Shown here piece after piece: positions 8,828 to 17,189 of a stretch of DNA of 64,000 nt (positions are counted from its first letter, which is position 1; every line of letters starts with the position of its first letter). The stretch lies in assembly GCA_024231955.1 (NCBI GenBank), contig JAAEPZ010001024.1:124001-188000 (forward strand), read 5' to 3'. A model generated the notes under the pieces. It worked only from the letters and a program-made list of their open reading frames with translations. It did not search any database and was not told the origin of the DNA. The DNA comes from a bacterium. Its GTDB lineage: Bacteria; Krumholzibacteriota; Krumholzibacteriia; JACNKJ01. Position numbers and translations under genes: made by a program.

Positions 8828-9715
8828 CTATTTAGTATCCAAGACCACGTCACCACTGAAGGTTTCCACCCGGATGTCGGCATCGCCGCCACCCGACTCG
8901 AAACTCAATTCCAATTCCGGTTCCCACCGGTCGACTCTATGCGGACGCGGGCCGAAGGAGTTGTCGATCTCGCCGTTGTAGGTGCTGATCTCGAACCCGG
9001 CGCTCGGTTCGCCGTCGAAAAACAGCTCGATACCGCCGCTGTGGGATTCCAGGGAGGCCCGTTTCAGAATGCTCCCCTCAAAACTGATCTCTCCGGAGAC
9101 GGTATCCAGCATCAGTCGGTCGACCCTGACCAGATTCAGTTCCAGGTCGCCACTGACGGAATCCACCTCCAGCTGCTTGATGGAATCGCTCAAGAGCTCC
9201 AGATCGCCACTGACGGTTTCGATCGAGCATCTCCCGGTCTCACCTCTTAAATCGAGATCCCCGCTCACAGAATCGACATCCAGCATCTCGAGCCGGCAAT
9301 CGATCTCCACATCACCGCTCACAGAATTTATGACCAGGTCATTCGTCAAACCCTCAACCCGGACATCGGCGGACACGACATCTATCTCCACCCTCGCCCC
9401 TCTGGGGACATGGATCTCAAGATCGGTGTCCTCGACATAGCGCTTCCGCCTGGGAATGACGACCTCGACGACAAGTCTGTGCTCATCACCCTCGACGTCC
9501 AGCCTGCGGGTGCCCTCGCCCAGTTCGCCCTCGATCCGAACTTCCGACCTGTCCCAGCCGATCACGATGACCTCGCCGACGGGATTGCCGATGAAAATCG
9601 ACGCATCCTTGGCGACATCACGGGTCTCGTCAATCTCCTCCTGCGCCATGGCAGGGGCCAGCATGAACAGGGTCAGCGTCAGCAAGGTCAGCAGCAGTGT
9701 TCCGGTTCTCTTCAT
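8828..9715 (-). CDS. Exported DUF4097 beta-strand-repeat protein
   Basis: 295 residues from the ATG at 9715, chosen because GGAGG sits 6 nt upstream and a signal peptide starts there (MKRTGTLLLTLLTLTLFMLA...AMAQ). The body is a ladder of short beta-strand repeats around the motif VSGD(V/L)E(L/I), at least seven copies, typical of the DUF4097/DUF4098 beta-helix family. Such proteins commonly sit beside ECF sigma or PspC/LiaF-type regulators and are thought to act in envelope-stress signalling. Here it is the third gene of an ECF sigma / anti-sigma operon. Its molecular role is not established. Confidence 0.85.
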   Translation of the reverse strand: MKRTGTLLLTLLTLTLFMLAPAMAQEEIDETRDVAKDASIFIGNPVGEVIVIGWDRSEVRIEGELGEGTRRLDVEGDEHRLVVEVVIPRRKRYVEDTDLEIHVPRGARVEIDVVSADVRVEGLTNDLVINSVSGDVEIDCRLEMLDVDSVSGDLDLRGETGRCSIETVSGDLELLSDSIKQLEVDSVSGDLELNLVRVDRLMLDTVSGEISFEGSILKRASLESHSGGIELFFDGEPSAGFEISTYNGEIDNSFGPRPHRVDRWEPELELSFESGGGDADIRVETFSGDVVLDTK

Positions 9716-9779
9716 TGTCATCCTCCGCAGTAATTGGCGCGACATCATGAACGCGCGGTCATTGCCGATATTTCCAGGC

Positions 9780-10424
9780 TCAGGTGTTCGACGCAACGCG
9801 GGCCGCTTTGTTCAGCAGATCCACCTTGAAACGATAGCTGGTCATCACCAGTCGGGCCAAGCGCCGGTTGTGCGGGTTGGCTCGCCAGGCGGATATGGAC
9901 TCCTCAAGCGCCTGGTCTATGATCTGGATGTCATCCCTCATCCGCACCAGCGTAACCGATTCATTCGAGTTGTCGATCGCAGCATGCAGGGCAACCTCCC
10001 CCTGCCTGCACTCCGCCTCCATCATCTCTATGTAATGACTGGCCGTATTGGCGTAGTTGTCGGGAATAATCTCGACCTGCTCCCTGAACAGAATGCCGGA
10101 CATGCCCAACGTCACCAGGATGATCGCCGCAGCCAGACCGATTCCGCCCACTACGAACCAGGCCTTCGAGCGACGAGGTGATGCAGGCATCCGCCGGGGA
10201 TGCCCTTCGAGCATCTGCTCTATCCCCGTCCAGAGATCCCGCTCGGGTTGGATATCCTCGGGCAGATCGGCCGCAGCTGTGACCAGCGCGCGCAGTTGAT
10301 CCAGTTCGGCGCGGCAGCTCGGGCAGGTAGCAAGGTGATCATGCAGTTCATCTTCATGATCCGGGGACAGTACGCCGTCAATGTGGTCATTGAGAAGCAG
10401 CAGCGCGTCTTTATGTGTCATCAC
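9780..10424 (-). CDS. Zinc-finger anti-sigma factor (membrane-anchored)
   Basis: 214 residues. The N-terminal anti-sigma zinc finger is visible (HDHLATCPSCRAEL, the HxxxCxxC of zf-HC2/ZAS domains). One transmembrane helix follows at about residues 88-110 (WFVVGGIGLAAAIILVTLGMS), then a ~100-residue extracytoplasmic helical domain. The N-terminus should sequester the sigma factor encoded just upstream; the start codon lies inside that gene's 3' end (14-bp overlap), giving translational coupling. The signal sensed by the outer domain is unknown. Confidence 0.9.
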   Translation of the reverse strand: MMTHKDALLLLNDHIDGVLSPDHEDELHDHLATCPSCRAELDQLRALVTAAADLPEDIQPERDLWTGIEQMLEGHPRRMPASPRRSKAWFVVGGIGLAAAIILVTLGMSGILFREQVEIIPDNYANTASHYIEMMEAECRQGEVALHAAIDNSNESVTLVRMRDDIQIIDQALEESISAWRANPHNRRLARLVMTSYRFKVDLLNKAARVASNT

Positions 10425-11013
10425 GGCTACCTCCCTTTCGGTTCAGATTCTCTCTCAACAGTTTCCGCGCCCTGTGCAGTTGCGCCTTGATCGTTCCTGT
10501 GGCCAGTCCCGTCAGACGTCCGATCTCGTGGTGACGCAAGCCGGTCACATCATGCAGAACAAAAGCGTGCCTCGCGCCCCTGGGCAGATCCGCAATCGCC
10601 CTTTCGAGATCGATGCGCTCCTCATGGAGCTGCGTTTCGCTTCCCCGGGTCGGCAGACCCTGATCGACAAAGGGGATGATCTCGGCCCCCCGCTCTCTTT
10701 TGCGACGACGTGCATCCTCGATCACGACATTGACCGCAAGTCGTCTCAGCCAGGCCCCGAACTCTCCCCGACCCTGAAAAGTGGCCAACTTGCTCCAGGC
10801 TCTGATGAATGCGTCCTGGGTCAGTGATTCCGCCCGCCGCTTGTCCCCCGTCATACGCAAACACAGTGCGAAAACCCGACCGATATGCCGTGTGTAGAGC
10901 GTCTCGAAAGCGCGCCTGTCGCCCTGGAGGGAGGCGGATATCAGATCCAGCTCCCCTGTGATTCGCCCGGATGCCGAGTCTGCACGACCCTCCGGGTTCA
11001 CGGGCTCATTCAC
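10411..11013 (-). CDS. ECF-type RNA polymerase sigma factor
   Basis: 200 residues. Region 2 is evident (FETLYTRHIGRVFALCLRMTG and AESLTQDAFIRAWSKLATFQGRGEFGAWLRRLA) and region 4 follows (IADLPRGARHAFVLHDVTGLRHHEIGRLTGLATGTIKAQLHRARKLLRE). Length and domain order fit ECF sigma factors of the RpoE/SigW type. It shares an operon with the anti-sigma factor and the DUF4097 protein. The start follows AAGGAG at good spacing. Autoregulation is likely, but I did not find a convincing ECF promoter in the 11014-11200 gap. Confidence 0.92.
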   Translation of the reverse strand: MNEPVNPEGRADSASGRITGELDLISASLQGDRRAFETLYTRHIGRVFALCLRMTGDKRRAESLTQDAFIRAWSKLATFQGRGEFGAWLRRLAVNVVIEDARRRKRERGAEIIPFVDQGLPTRGSETQLHEERIDLERAIADLPRGARHAFVLHDVTGLRHHEIGRLTGLATGTIKAQLHRARKLLRENLNRKGGSRDDT

Positions 11014-11210
11014 GGCTTCTCCTTACTTGATTCCCGGTATGGACATGAACATTGACGGTCGGAATCGGGAAAGGGTTTAAACGGAACTTCACTTTTCCTG
11101 AAAACAGGATAGATAGATTCCGCATTCAGTTGCACTGTTATTTCCCACATTCAGATCTAACTCCACAACAGGCGCATTAACAGCAAGTTAGAGATTATTG
11201 CGTGAGGGGC

Positions 11211-11240
11211 TTGACTTTTCTACGAAAATCTTCGTATCAT
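11211..11240 (+). promoter_or_regulatory. Promoter of the BlaI/BlaR-like operon
   Basis: TTGACT (11211-11216), 18 bp, TATCAT (11235-11240). The spacer and -10 are overlapped by a 16-bp palindrome, so repressor binding would block polymerase directly. Confidence 0.65.
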
Positions 11241-11256
11241 TACGAAACCTTTCGTA
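11221..11256. promoter_or_regulatory. Tandem BlaI/MecI-type operator palindromes
   Basis: Two 16-bp inverted repeats: TACGAAAATCTTCGTA (11221-11236) and TACGAAACCTTTCGTA (11241-11256). Their centres are 20 bp apart, about two helical turns, placing two repressor dimers on one DNA face. Half-site TACGAA(A) occurs four times. They lie 41 bp before the BlaI-like start codon. Confidence 0.8.
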
Positions 11257-11296
11257 CGTTCATGCGTCATACCTGCACCCCCAAGAAGGAGAGAGC

Positions 11297-11686
11297 ATGA
11301 CTCCAAAACCGATACCTCGTCCCACCGACACCGAGCTTGAAATCCTCAATGTCCTTTGGCTGAATGGAGCGAGTACGGTCAAGCAGGTCCACGAGGCGCT
11401 GTCCGGCGGATCGCAACGTGGTTATACGACCGTACTCAAGCTGATGCAGATCATGAGCGAGAAAGGTCTCCTCGAACGTGACGAGCGCACACGCGCCCAT
11501 ATCTATTCCGCACATTGCGATGAGGAGCACACCCAACGTCAACTGATGGGTGATCTTCTCGACCGAGCCTTCAGCGGTTCGGCGAGCAAACTGGTAATGC
11601 AAGCTCTGGCTTCCCGTGAAGCATCCGACGAGGAGCTGGCCGAGATACGTCAACTACTGAACGAACTCGAGGGAGAATCACAATGA
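11297..11686 (+). CDS. BlaI/MecI/CopY-family transcriptional repressor
   Basis: 129 residues from ATG 11297, preceded by AAGGAGAG. The winged-helix domain is recognisable (PTDTELEILNVLWLNG, STVKQVHEAL, GYTTVLKLMQIMSEKGLLERD) and is followed by the dimerisation/cleavage region (QRQLMGDLLDRAFSGSASKLVMQAL). It should bind the two palindromes in its own promoter as dimers and be inactivated through the co-transcribed M56 protein; the genes overlap by 4 bp (ATGA). In other bacteria such pairs control beta-lactamases or respond to envelope or metal cues; no beta-lactamase is nearby. Confidence 0.93.
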   Translation: MTPKPIPRPTDTELEILNVLWLNGASTVKQVHEALSGGSQRGYTTVLKLMQIMSEKGLLERDERTRAHIYSAHCDEEHTQRQLMGDLLDRAFSGSASKLVMQALASREASDEELAEIRQLLNELEGESQ

Positions 11687-14433
11687 CCTGGCTTTCAGCG
11701 ACATTCTTCCAGTCCGCCACACATATTGTCACCTGGACTCTGGTCCACTCGTTATGGCAGGGCTGTCTGATAGCCCTGGTTTTGGCAGGACTGCTTTACA
11801 CACTCCGCTGCAACAGCGCCCGATTGCGGTATGCTCTATCCTGCGGCGCACTGATGCTCATGCTCATCACATCGCTGGTCACAGGCGCAAACGTCTACCG
11901 GTCAATGTCCGAGGTCAACGAAACTCCAATTTTCCACGGCGCCACCGGTGTTGAAAGTTTGGAAGCAGCCTCGGTCCAGGGGCCAGTTGGTGCCGTGGTT
12001 ACTCAAGAGGCTGACGAGGCGACAACAGTTGCATCCCCCCTGCTCGTCACCCTCGCCAAACAGGTCGACCTGACCCGCGGGATCTTCCTCTTCTGGTTGA
12101 CCGGCGTAGGTCTGTTGTCGCTGTACAATGTCGGCGGCTGGTTCAGAATCCGCAATCTCAGCCGACACGGCATAGATGACCTGCCCGAAGACTGGCGTCT
12201 GCGCATCGTCCAGCTCTGCTTCGATCTGCGTATCAAGACTCCGATCAGGGCTTTCCAGACGGCGCGGGTCAAGATCCCCTGTGTGATCGGTTGGCTGCGG
12301 CCGGTGATCCTGGTTCCGACCAGTGCATTGAGCGGTTTGAGCGTCGGGCAACTGGAGCTGATTCTGATTCATGAACTGGCCCATATTCGCAGGCATGACA
12401 TCGCCATCGGCTATCTGCAGATCGTTGTGGAAACTCTGCTGTTCTTCCATCCGGCCACCTGGTGGATCTCACGACAGATCCGGATCGAACGGGAAAATTG
12501 CTGTGACGATCTCACCGTCCAGGTCACCGGCGATCAACTGGCCTATGCGCGCGCCTTGACCAGGATGGAAACTCTCCGTCGCGGCTCCCCCAGTCACCTC
12601 GCCGCCGCGGCTGATGGCGCCTCCCTGTTGAGTCGCATCCGGAGAATGGCCGGATTGCCCCAGAAAAAGGGTAAGGATCGCAAGGCTTCGGCCGGGCTGA
12701 TCAGCATGGTGACCTTGCTGGCCTTCATCGGCCTCGGCATCATGACCATCGGCGGACCGTCGCAACACGATGCCCTGGCCTCCGCCGATATCGGGTACAC
12801 CCAGAATGATGATGATCTTGAAGGTTTCTGGAAAGCCTGGCTGCGGAAAGACAGCGTGGAACTCAGAATCGAGTTCGGCAGCCGCAATTCTCAGACCGTG
12901 ATCTCCTTCGACTCGAATGATGATGACGGCATAGAGGGCCTGCGCGGTCTGGACGGCAAGTTCCCCGAGGTCTTCGCACTCGAACGTAATGCCGGCACAT
13001 TCTATTGCGTAGTCCCCGAGAACAAGGTCGGCAAAAGCCGGCGCGCCTCGGGTGACTGTTTCTTCCGCGAGAATCCCCGCTTCGTCAAGGAGATGGACAA
13101 ACTCGGGTACAAGGTCCGCTCCACACGTCGTCTGTTCGAACTGGCCATCCATGACGTGAGCCTCGATTTCATCCAGGGACTCAATGACGCCGGTTTCGAG
13201 GGGACCTCCCTGCGCAAGCTGATCGAGCTGCGTGTTCACGGCACCGACATGGATTACATCGAGAAGATGGGCAAACTCGGTTACACCTCGCGCGACATCG
13301 ATGACATCATCGAGATGCGGGTCCATGGTATCGACCCGGATTACGTCGACAGAATGACCGATGCCGGGCTCAAGCCCGCCGATCGCGATCAACTGCTCGA
13401 GATGAAGATTCACGGAGTGGATCCCGAATATCTGGAGGAGATGATCGAAGCGGGATTCGAACCGGATGACTACGACGATCTGCTGGCGATGAAGATCCAC
13501 GGCATCTCATCCTCCTACGTCCGCGAGATGACCGATGCGGGTTTCAGGCCCGACGATTACGATGATCTGCTGACGATGAAGATCCACGGCATCTCGGCCT
13601 CCTATGTCCGCGATATGGCCGATATCGGCTACAGGCCGGAGGACTTCGAGCAGTTGCTGGAGATGAAGATCCACGGCATCAGCCCCCGTTACGTCGAGGG
13701 GATGATCAATGCGGGCTTCAAGCCGAAAGACCATGATCGGTTGATCGAGATGAAGATTCACGGCCTCTCGCCAAGTTATGTGCAGAAGATGACCAGGGCG
13801 GGCTTCCTGCCGGATGACTACGAACAGTTGCTGGAGATGAAGATCCACGGCATCTCGCCTGACTACATCCAGGAGATGGTCAATGCCGGGGTCGAGCTCG
13901 AAGACTACGACAAACTGCTGGAGATGAAGATCCACGGCATCTCGCCCGATTACGTCGAGGAGATGGCCAATGCCGGAGTCGAGATCGACGATTTCGACAG
14001 GCTGCTGGAGATGAAGATCCACGGCATCTCACCCCACTATATCCAGGAGATCGCCGATGCCGGGGTCGAGTTCGATGATTTCGACAAACTGCTGGAGCTG
14101 AAGATCCACGGTCTCTCGGCCTCATACATCAAGGAGATTGACGGTGCCGGATACTTGCCGGACGACCACGATGATCTCCTGGCGATGAAGATCCACGGTA
14201 TCGGCAAACGGTACATCAGGGAGCTGAAGCGGGCCGGATTGAAGGACTTCGACGTCAAGCAGCTGATCGACCTGAAGATCTACGGCGTGGACAAGGACTA
14301 CATCGAGGATCTGATCGACGAGGGCTTCAAGCTTGATGTCGATGAGATCATCGAGCGGGCCGAAGAGGAATCCAGAAGATACAACCGTCGCTACCGGAGC
14401 AGCTCAAGGAGCCGCTCCAGCAGCAGGTACTGA
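11683..14433 (+). CDS. BlaR1/MecR1-type M56 metallopeptidase with 14 C-terminal 29-residue repeats
   Basis: 916 residues. The N-terminal membrane region has several hydrophobic helices (from ~15, ~42, ~128), then a gluzincin site: His230-Glu-Leu-Ala-His234 with a likely third ligand Glu271 in ERENCCDD. A further helix lies near residue 345 (SMVTLLAFIGLGIMTIGG). The extracytoplasmic part, about residues 469-890, consists of 14 tandem 29-residue units with core LLEMKIHGISPxYVxEMxxAG; the first is degenerate (LAIHDVS). There is no penicillin-binding sensor domain as in true BlaR1, so the stimulus probably differs. It should cleave or trigger cleavage of the upstream repressor. The tail is a basic Ser/Arg-rich stretch. 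Confidence 0.9.
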   Translation: MTWLSATFFQSATHIVTWTLVHSLWQGCLIALVLAGLLYTLRCNSARLRYALSCGALMLMLITSLVTGANVYRSMSEVNETPIFHGATGVESLEAASVQGPVGAVVTQEADEATTVASPLLVTLAKQVDLTRGIFLFWLTGVGLLSLYNVGGWFRIRNLSRHGIDDLPEDWRLRIVQLCFDLRIKTPIRAFQTARVKIPCVIGWLRPVILVPTSALSGLSVGQLELILIHELAHIRRHDIAIGYLQIVVETLLFFHPATWWISRQIRIERENCCDDLTVQVTGDQLAYARALTRMETLRRGSPSHLAAAADGASLLSRIRRMAGLPQKKGKDRKASAGLISMVTLLAFIGLGIMTIGGPSQHDALASADIGYTQNDDDLEGFWKAWLRKDSVELRIEFGSRNSQTVISFDSNDDDGIEGLRGLDGKFPEVFALERNAGTFYCVVPENKVGKSRRASGDCFFRENPRFVKEMDKLGYKVRSTRRLFELAIHDVSLDFIQGLNDAGFEGTSLRKLIELRVHGTDMDYIEKMGKLGYTSRDIDDIIEMRVHGIDPDYVDRMTDAGLKPADRDQLLEMKIHGVDPEYLEEMIEAGFEPDDYDDLLAMKIHGISSSYVREMTDAGFRPDDYDDLLTMKIHGISASYVRDMADIGYRPEDFEQLLEMKIHGISPRYVEGMINAGFKPKDHDRLIEMKIHGLSPSYVQKMTRAGFLPDDYEQLLEMKIHGISPDYIQEMVNAGVELEDYDKLLEMKIHGISPDYVEEMANAGVEIDDFDRLLEMKIHGISPHYIQEIADAGVEFDDFDKLLELKIHGLSASYIKEIDGAGYLPDDHDDLLAMKIHGIGKRYIRELKRAGLKDFDVKQLIDLKIYGVDKDYIEDLIDEGFKLDVDEIIERAEEESRRYNRRYRSSSRSRSSSRY
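13126..14330 (+). repeat. 87-bp coding tandem repeat (14 units)
   Basis: Near-identical blocks such as ATGAAGATCCACGGCATCTC recur every 87 bp (for example at 13489 and 13576). The unit is 29 codons; central units are almost identical at DNA level while the outer ones diverge, a pattern expected from unequal recombination. Confidence 0.9.
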
Positions 14434-14481
14434 TACTGATGAGGTAATGACTGAATGGTTCGGGCTATTACATCTTCAGTT

Positions 14482-14517
14482 GACAGCCGCCCCCTCGACG
14501 GGCGGCTGTCCTATTTT
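14482..14517 (+). terminator. Rho-independent terminator after the M56 gene
   Basis: GACAGCCGCCC (14482-14492), loop of 7, GGGCGGCTGTC (14500-14510), then CTATTTT. It touches the stop codon of the convergent membrane-protein gene ending at 14511. Confidence 0.75.
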
Positions 14518-15434
14518 CGACCCGTGCCGATGGCATCCGCCGGATCCACCCCCTGCTCCAGCTTAGAGTAATCCAGCTCGCTGCCGCCCATGCTGTGCGG
14601 AATGAGGTAGACGGCCATCGTCACAATCAGCGCCAGGATCACTACCATGCGGCGCACCAGCTTCGGTTTCGTCCTGCCCAGCCCGATTGCCGCGCAGGCG
14701 ACAACCCACGCCAGCCACATGATCAGGGTCTTGTTGTCGGTCCAGTCCCCACCAAAAGGGAAACCGGTCCAGTAGGCGCCGAATGCCTGCTTCTGCACCA
14801 GCGGGCCGAAGATCATGCCGCCGCCGGTCATCAGCAGCAGCGTGGCCCAGGTCCAACGACGCAACACACCGGGGGTGAAGAGGGCCCCGAGACCGGCGCG
14901 CAAGCCGACCAGCAGCGCCAGGACCATCAGCAGAACATGCGCAAGCAGGATCGGCTTGGAAACCTTGTTCTTGAAGCGGATGATCACGCTGCGATCGGGG
15001 ATGTTCCTGGTCGACCCCGCCGAATCGGAGAGCGTGATGAAGTACTCCAGCTTGCCGGCGGCCGGCTGCGCGGGCAACAGCCCCACGAGCACGGGCTTCT
15101 CGTCCGCAATCTCCCGCTCCATGGGCGCGATGCTGAAATCGTCGGTGGTGCGCAGACGCTTGTAGTGGAGTTCGCCGAAATAATTGCGGCCCGGATCGGG
15201 CAGCTCCACTCTGGCCCCCTCGCTGGTCTCCTGCGACCAGTCGCTGCGGATCAGCTTGTAGGAGATGCTCCTCCCCTCGAGGGTGAAGGTCCCCCGCATG
15301 GGATAGGTCGGTCCCGTCTTCCGCTGGTAGATCACGGCTGCCGCCATGATCAGGAAGGCCAGCAGCCAGATGAGCACATTGGTCACCCGGGCCATCTTCC
15401 CCGGCCCCTGATTGTTTTGCTTTCCGCCGGACAT
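14511..15434 (-). CDS. Conserved membrane protein of unknown function
   Basis: 307 residues if it starts at ATG 15434 (AGGTGG just upstream); other in-frame ATGs lie at 15464 and further up. Topology: one helix near the N-terminus (VLIWLLAFLIMAAAVIY), a ~115-residue probably extracytoplasmic domain rich in beta-strand patterns (GTFTLEGRSISYKLIRSDW ... KLEYFITLSDSAGS), then four helices (LLAHVLLMVLALLVGL, WATLLLMTGGGMIFG, LIMWLAWVVACAAIGL, MVVILALIVTMAVYLIP). I do not recognise a family with a known function. It stands alone, convergent with the M56 gene and divergent from arsR. Confidence 0.75.
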   Translation of the reverse strand: MSGGKQNNQGPGKMARVTNVLIWLLAFLIMAAAVIYQRKTGPTYPMRGTFTLEGRSISYKLIRSDWSQETSEGARVELPDPGRNYFGELHYKRLRTTDDFSIAPMEREIADEKPVLVGLLPAQPAAGKLEYFITLSDSAGSTRNIPDRSVIIRFKNKVSKPILLAHVLLMVLALLVGLRAGLGALFTPGVLRRWTWATLLLMTGGGMIFGPLVQKQAFGAYWTGFPFGGDWTDNKTLIMWLAWVVACAAIGLGRTKPKLVRRMVVILALIVTMAVYLIPHSMGGSELDYSKLEQGVDPADAIGTGRK

Positions 15435-15521
15435 GTCCACCTGCCGTATGATTCCGGAGGCCATTCTCCGGATAGGGCAGGCTAAAACAGATACCCCGCC
15501 ACTACCAGCACAATCGCCCTC

Positions 15522-15555
15522 TTGACAATTTGCCAACACTTGGCCATATTGCCAA
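15522..15555 (+). promoter_or_regulatory. arsR-operon promoter with overlapping operator half-sites
   Basis: TTGACA (15522-15527), 17 bp, CATATT (15545-15550). Three half-sites of TTGGCAA type overlap it: TTGCCAA (15530-15536), TTGGCC (15540-15545) and TTGCCAA (15549-15555), alternating in orientation. They are the obvious target for the ArsR-family protein encoded from 15581. Confidence 0.65.
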
Positions 15556-15580
15556 ATAACCAAACAAGAGCAAAGGGATC

Positions 15581-15874
15581 ATGAAGAACAACGACAAGCA
15601 CTACGCCGACCGCGCCCGGCTGCTCAAGGCCCTGGCCCATCCGACCCGCCTGTTCATTGTGGAGACACTGTCCCGTTCCGAACGGTGCGTGGCCGATCTC
15701 ACCGACATGGTGGGCGCGGACATGTCCACAGTCTCGCGCCACCTGGCGCTGCTCAGGGACGCCGGCATTCTCCGCTCGGAAAAGCGGGGCGCCTGCATCT
15801 ACTATCAACTCAAGTGTCCCTGCGTGCTCAATTTCTTCACATGCATCGAATCGGTGTTGGAGGAATCCTCGTGA
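15581..15874 (+). CDS. ArsR-family metalloregulatory repressor
   Basis: 97 residues with the ArsR winged helix (LLKALAHPTRLFIVETLSRSERCVADL, then GADMSTVSRHLALLRDAGILRSEKRG). Cys in SERCVADL sits where ArsR-type sensors often bind metal, and the C-terminus adds CPCVLNFFTC, three more cysteines, suggesting thiolate sensing of arsenite, antimonite or a soft metal. It is the first gene of a five-gene operon; its stop overlaps the permease GTG start (GTGA). It should repress its own promoter at 15522-15555. Confidence 0.93.
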   Translation: MKNNDKHYADRARLLKALAHPTRLFIVETLSRSERCVADLTDMVGADMSTVSRHLALLRDAGILRSEKRGACIYYQLKCPCVLNFFTCIESVLEESS

Positions 15875-17178
15875 CCGGTTTCAACTGGAAGCGGGACTGG
15901 AAAATCCCGGCGCTGTTCATCGCGGTTTTCATCGCCTGCTACCACCTGCCGGTCGGGCAAGCTCGTTTCGACAACGCCCTCACGGAGTCCCTGCTGCTGC
16001 TCAAATCGTATGCGCGTGAGCATGTCGTTCTCTGTCTGATCCCGGCGCTGTTCATCGCCGGTGCGATCGCCGTGTTCGTAAGCCAGACCGCGGTCATGAG
16101 ATACCTGGGACCGCGGGCCAACAAAGCCGTGGCCTACGGTGTGGCATCCGTATCGGGGGGCATTCTCGCCGTGTGCTCCTGCACGATCCTCCCCCTGTTC
16201 GCCGGCATCTACCGCATGGGCGCGGGGCTGGGTCCAGCGGCGACGTTCCTCTATGCGGGTCCGGCGATCAACATCATGGCGATCATTCTGACCGCACGGG
16301 TTCTCGGTCCCGAGTTGGGCGTTGCCCGCGCTGTCGGCGCTGTTGTCTTCAGCATCGTGATCGGTTTGGGGATGCATCTCATCTTCCGCAAGCAGGAGCT
16401 GGAGAAGGCCGCCCAGGCGCAGGTGGAGGTGCGGGACGACGCAGCCCGCCCCCTGCCGCAGACCGCGCTCTACTTCATGACCATGATCGCAATCCTGATA
16501 TTCGCCAACTGGAACAGCGGCACGGCCGAGAGCGGCATCGCCGTAGCCGTCTTCAATGTGAAGTGGATCATCACCGGCGCGGCCTCGGCTGCGCTGGGTC
16601 TGATGCTGGTGCTCTGGTTCGGCCTGGGCTGGCGACGCCTGGCGATCGTTGCGCTGCCCACACTGGCGCTCGGTTTACTGGTGCCGTCGCAACCGATGGT
16701 CCCCTTCGCCGCCGCAATACTCCTGCTGTCGGCCGTCTGCTCCGGACACAAAGGTGAACCCGGCGCATGGTTCGAATCATCATGGACGTTCGCGCGCCAG
16801 ATACTGCCGCTGCTCCTCTTCGGCGTCCTGATCGCGGGTGCGCTGCTGGGCAGACCCGGTGAGGAGGGGCTCATCCCCTCGACCTGGATCAGCCGCTGCG
16901 TCGGCGGCAACTCGCTCGGCGCGAACCTGTTCGCCGCGATCGCCGGGGCGTTCATGTACTTCGCGACGCTCACCGAGGTGCCGATCCTGCAGGGTCTGAT
17001 CGGCAGCGGCATGGGCAAGGGCCCGGCACTGGCGCTGCTGCTGGCCGGTCCGGCGCTGTCGCTGCCCAACATGCTCGTTATCCGCAGCGTCATCGGAACG
17101 GGCAAAACAGTCGTCTTCATTCTGCTCGTGGTGATCATGGCCACGCTGTCGGGATTGATTTACGGATACTATTTCTGA
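15871..17178 (+). CDS. ArsP/DUF318-type membrane permease
   Basis: 435 residues from GTG 15871, chosen for GGAGG 7 nt upstream and the overlap with the arsR stop. It has about ten hydrophobic helices. Family hallmarks of PF03773 permeases are present in both halves: SVSGGILAVCSCTILPLFAGIYRMGAGLGPA with the conserved Cys-Ser-Cys, and a second half with GGNSLGANLFAAIAGAFMYFATLTEVP and LAGPALSLPN. Members include ArsP exporters of trivalent organoarsenicals; others have unknown substrates. The operon with ArsR and three thiol-redox proteins points to efflux of a thiol-reactive metalloid or metal. Confidence 0.88.
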   Translation: MTGFNWKRDWKIPALFIAVFIACYHLPVGQARFDNALTESLLLLKSYAREHVVLCLIPALFIAGAIAVFVSQTAVMRYLGPRANKAVAYGVASVSGGILAVCSCTILPLFAGIYRMGAGLGPAATFLYAGPAINIMAIILTARVLGPELGVARAVGAVVFSIVIGLGMHLIFRKQELEKAAQAQVEVRDDAARPLPQTALYFMTMIAILIFANWNSGTAESGIAVAVFNVKWIITGAASAALGLMLVLWFGLGWRRLAIVALPTLALGLLVPSQPMVPFAAAILLLSAVCSGHKGEPGAWFESSWTFARQILPLLLFGVLIAGALLGRPGEEGLIPSTWISRCVGGNSLGANLFAAIAGAFMYFATLTEVPILQGLIGSGMGKGPALALLLAGPALSLPNMLVIRSVIGTGKTVVFILLVVIMATLSGLIYGYYF

Positions 17179-17189
17179 TTGGAGAGGAT

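Noticed and set aside
11683..12700. True beta-lactam sensor BlaR1
   Set aside because: The peptidase and membrane part fit, but no penicillin-binding domain (SxxK/KTG) is present and no beta-lactamase is adjacent.
13240..14330. CRISPR-like array (regularly spaced 87-bp repeats)
   Set aside because: The periodicity is an in-frame 29-codon protein repeat in the M56 gene; there are no unique spacers and no cas genes.
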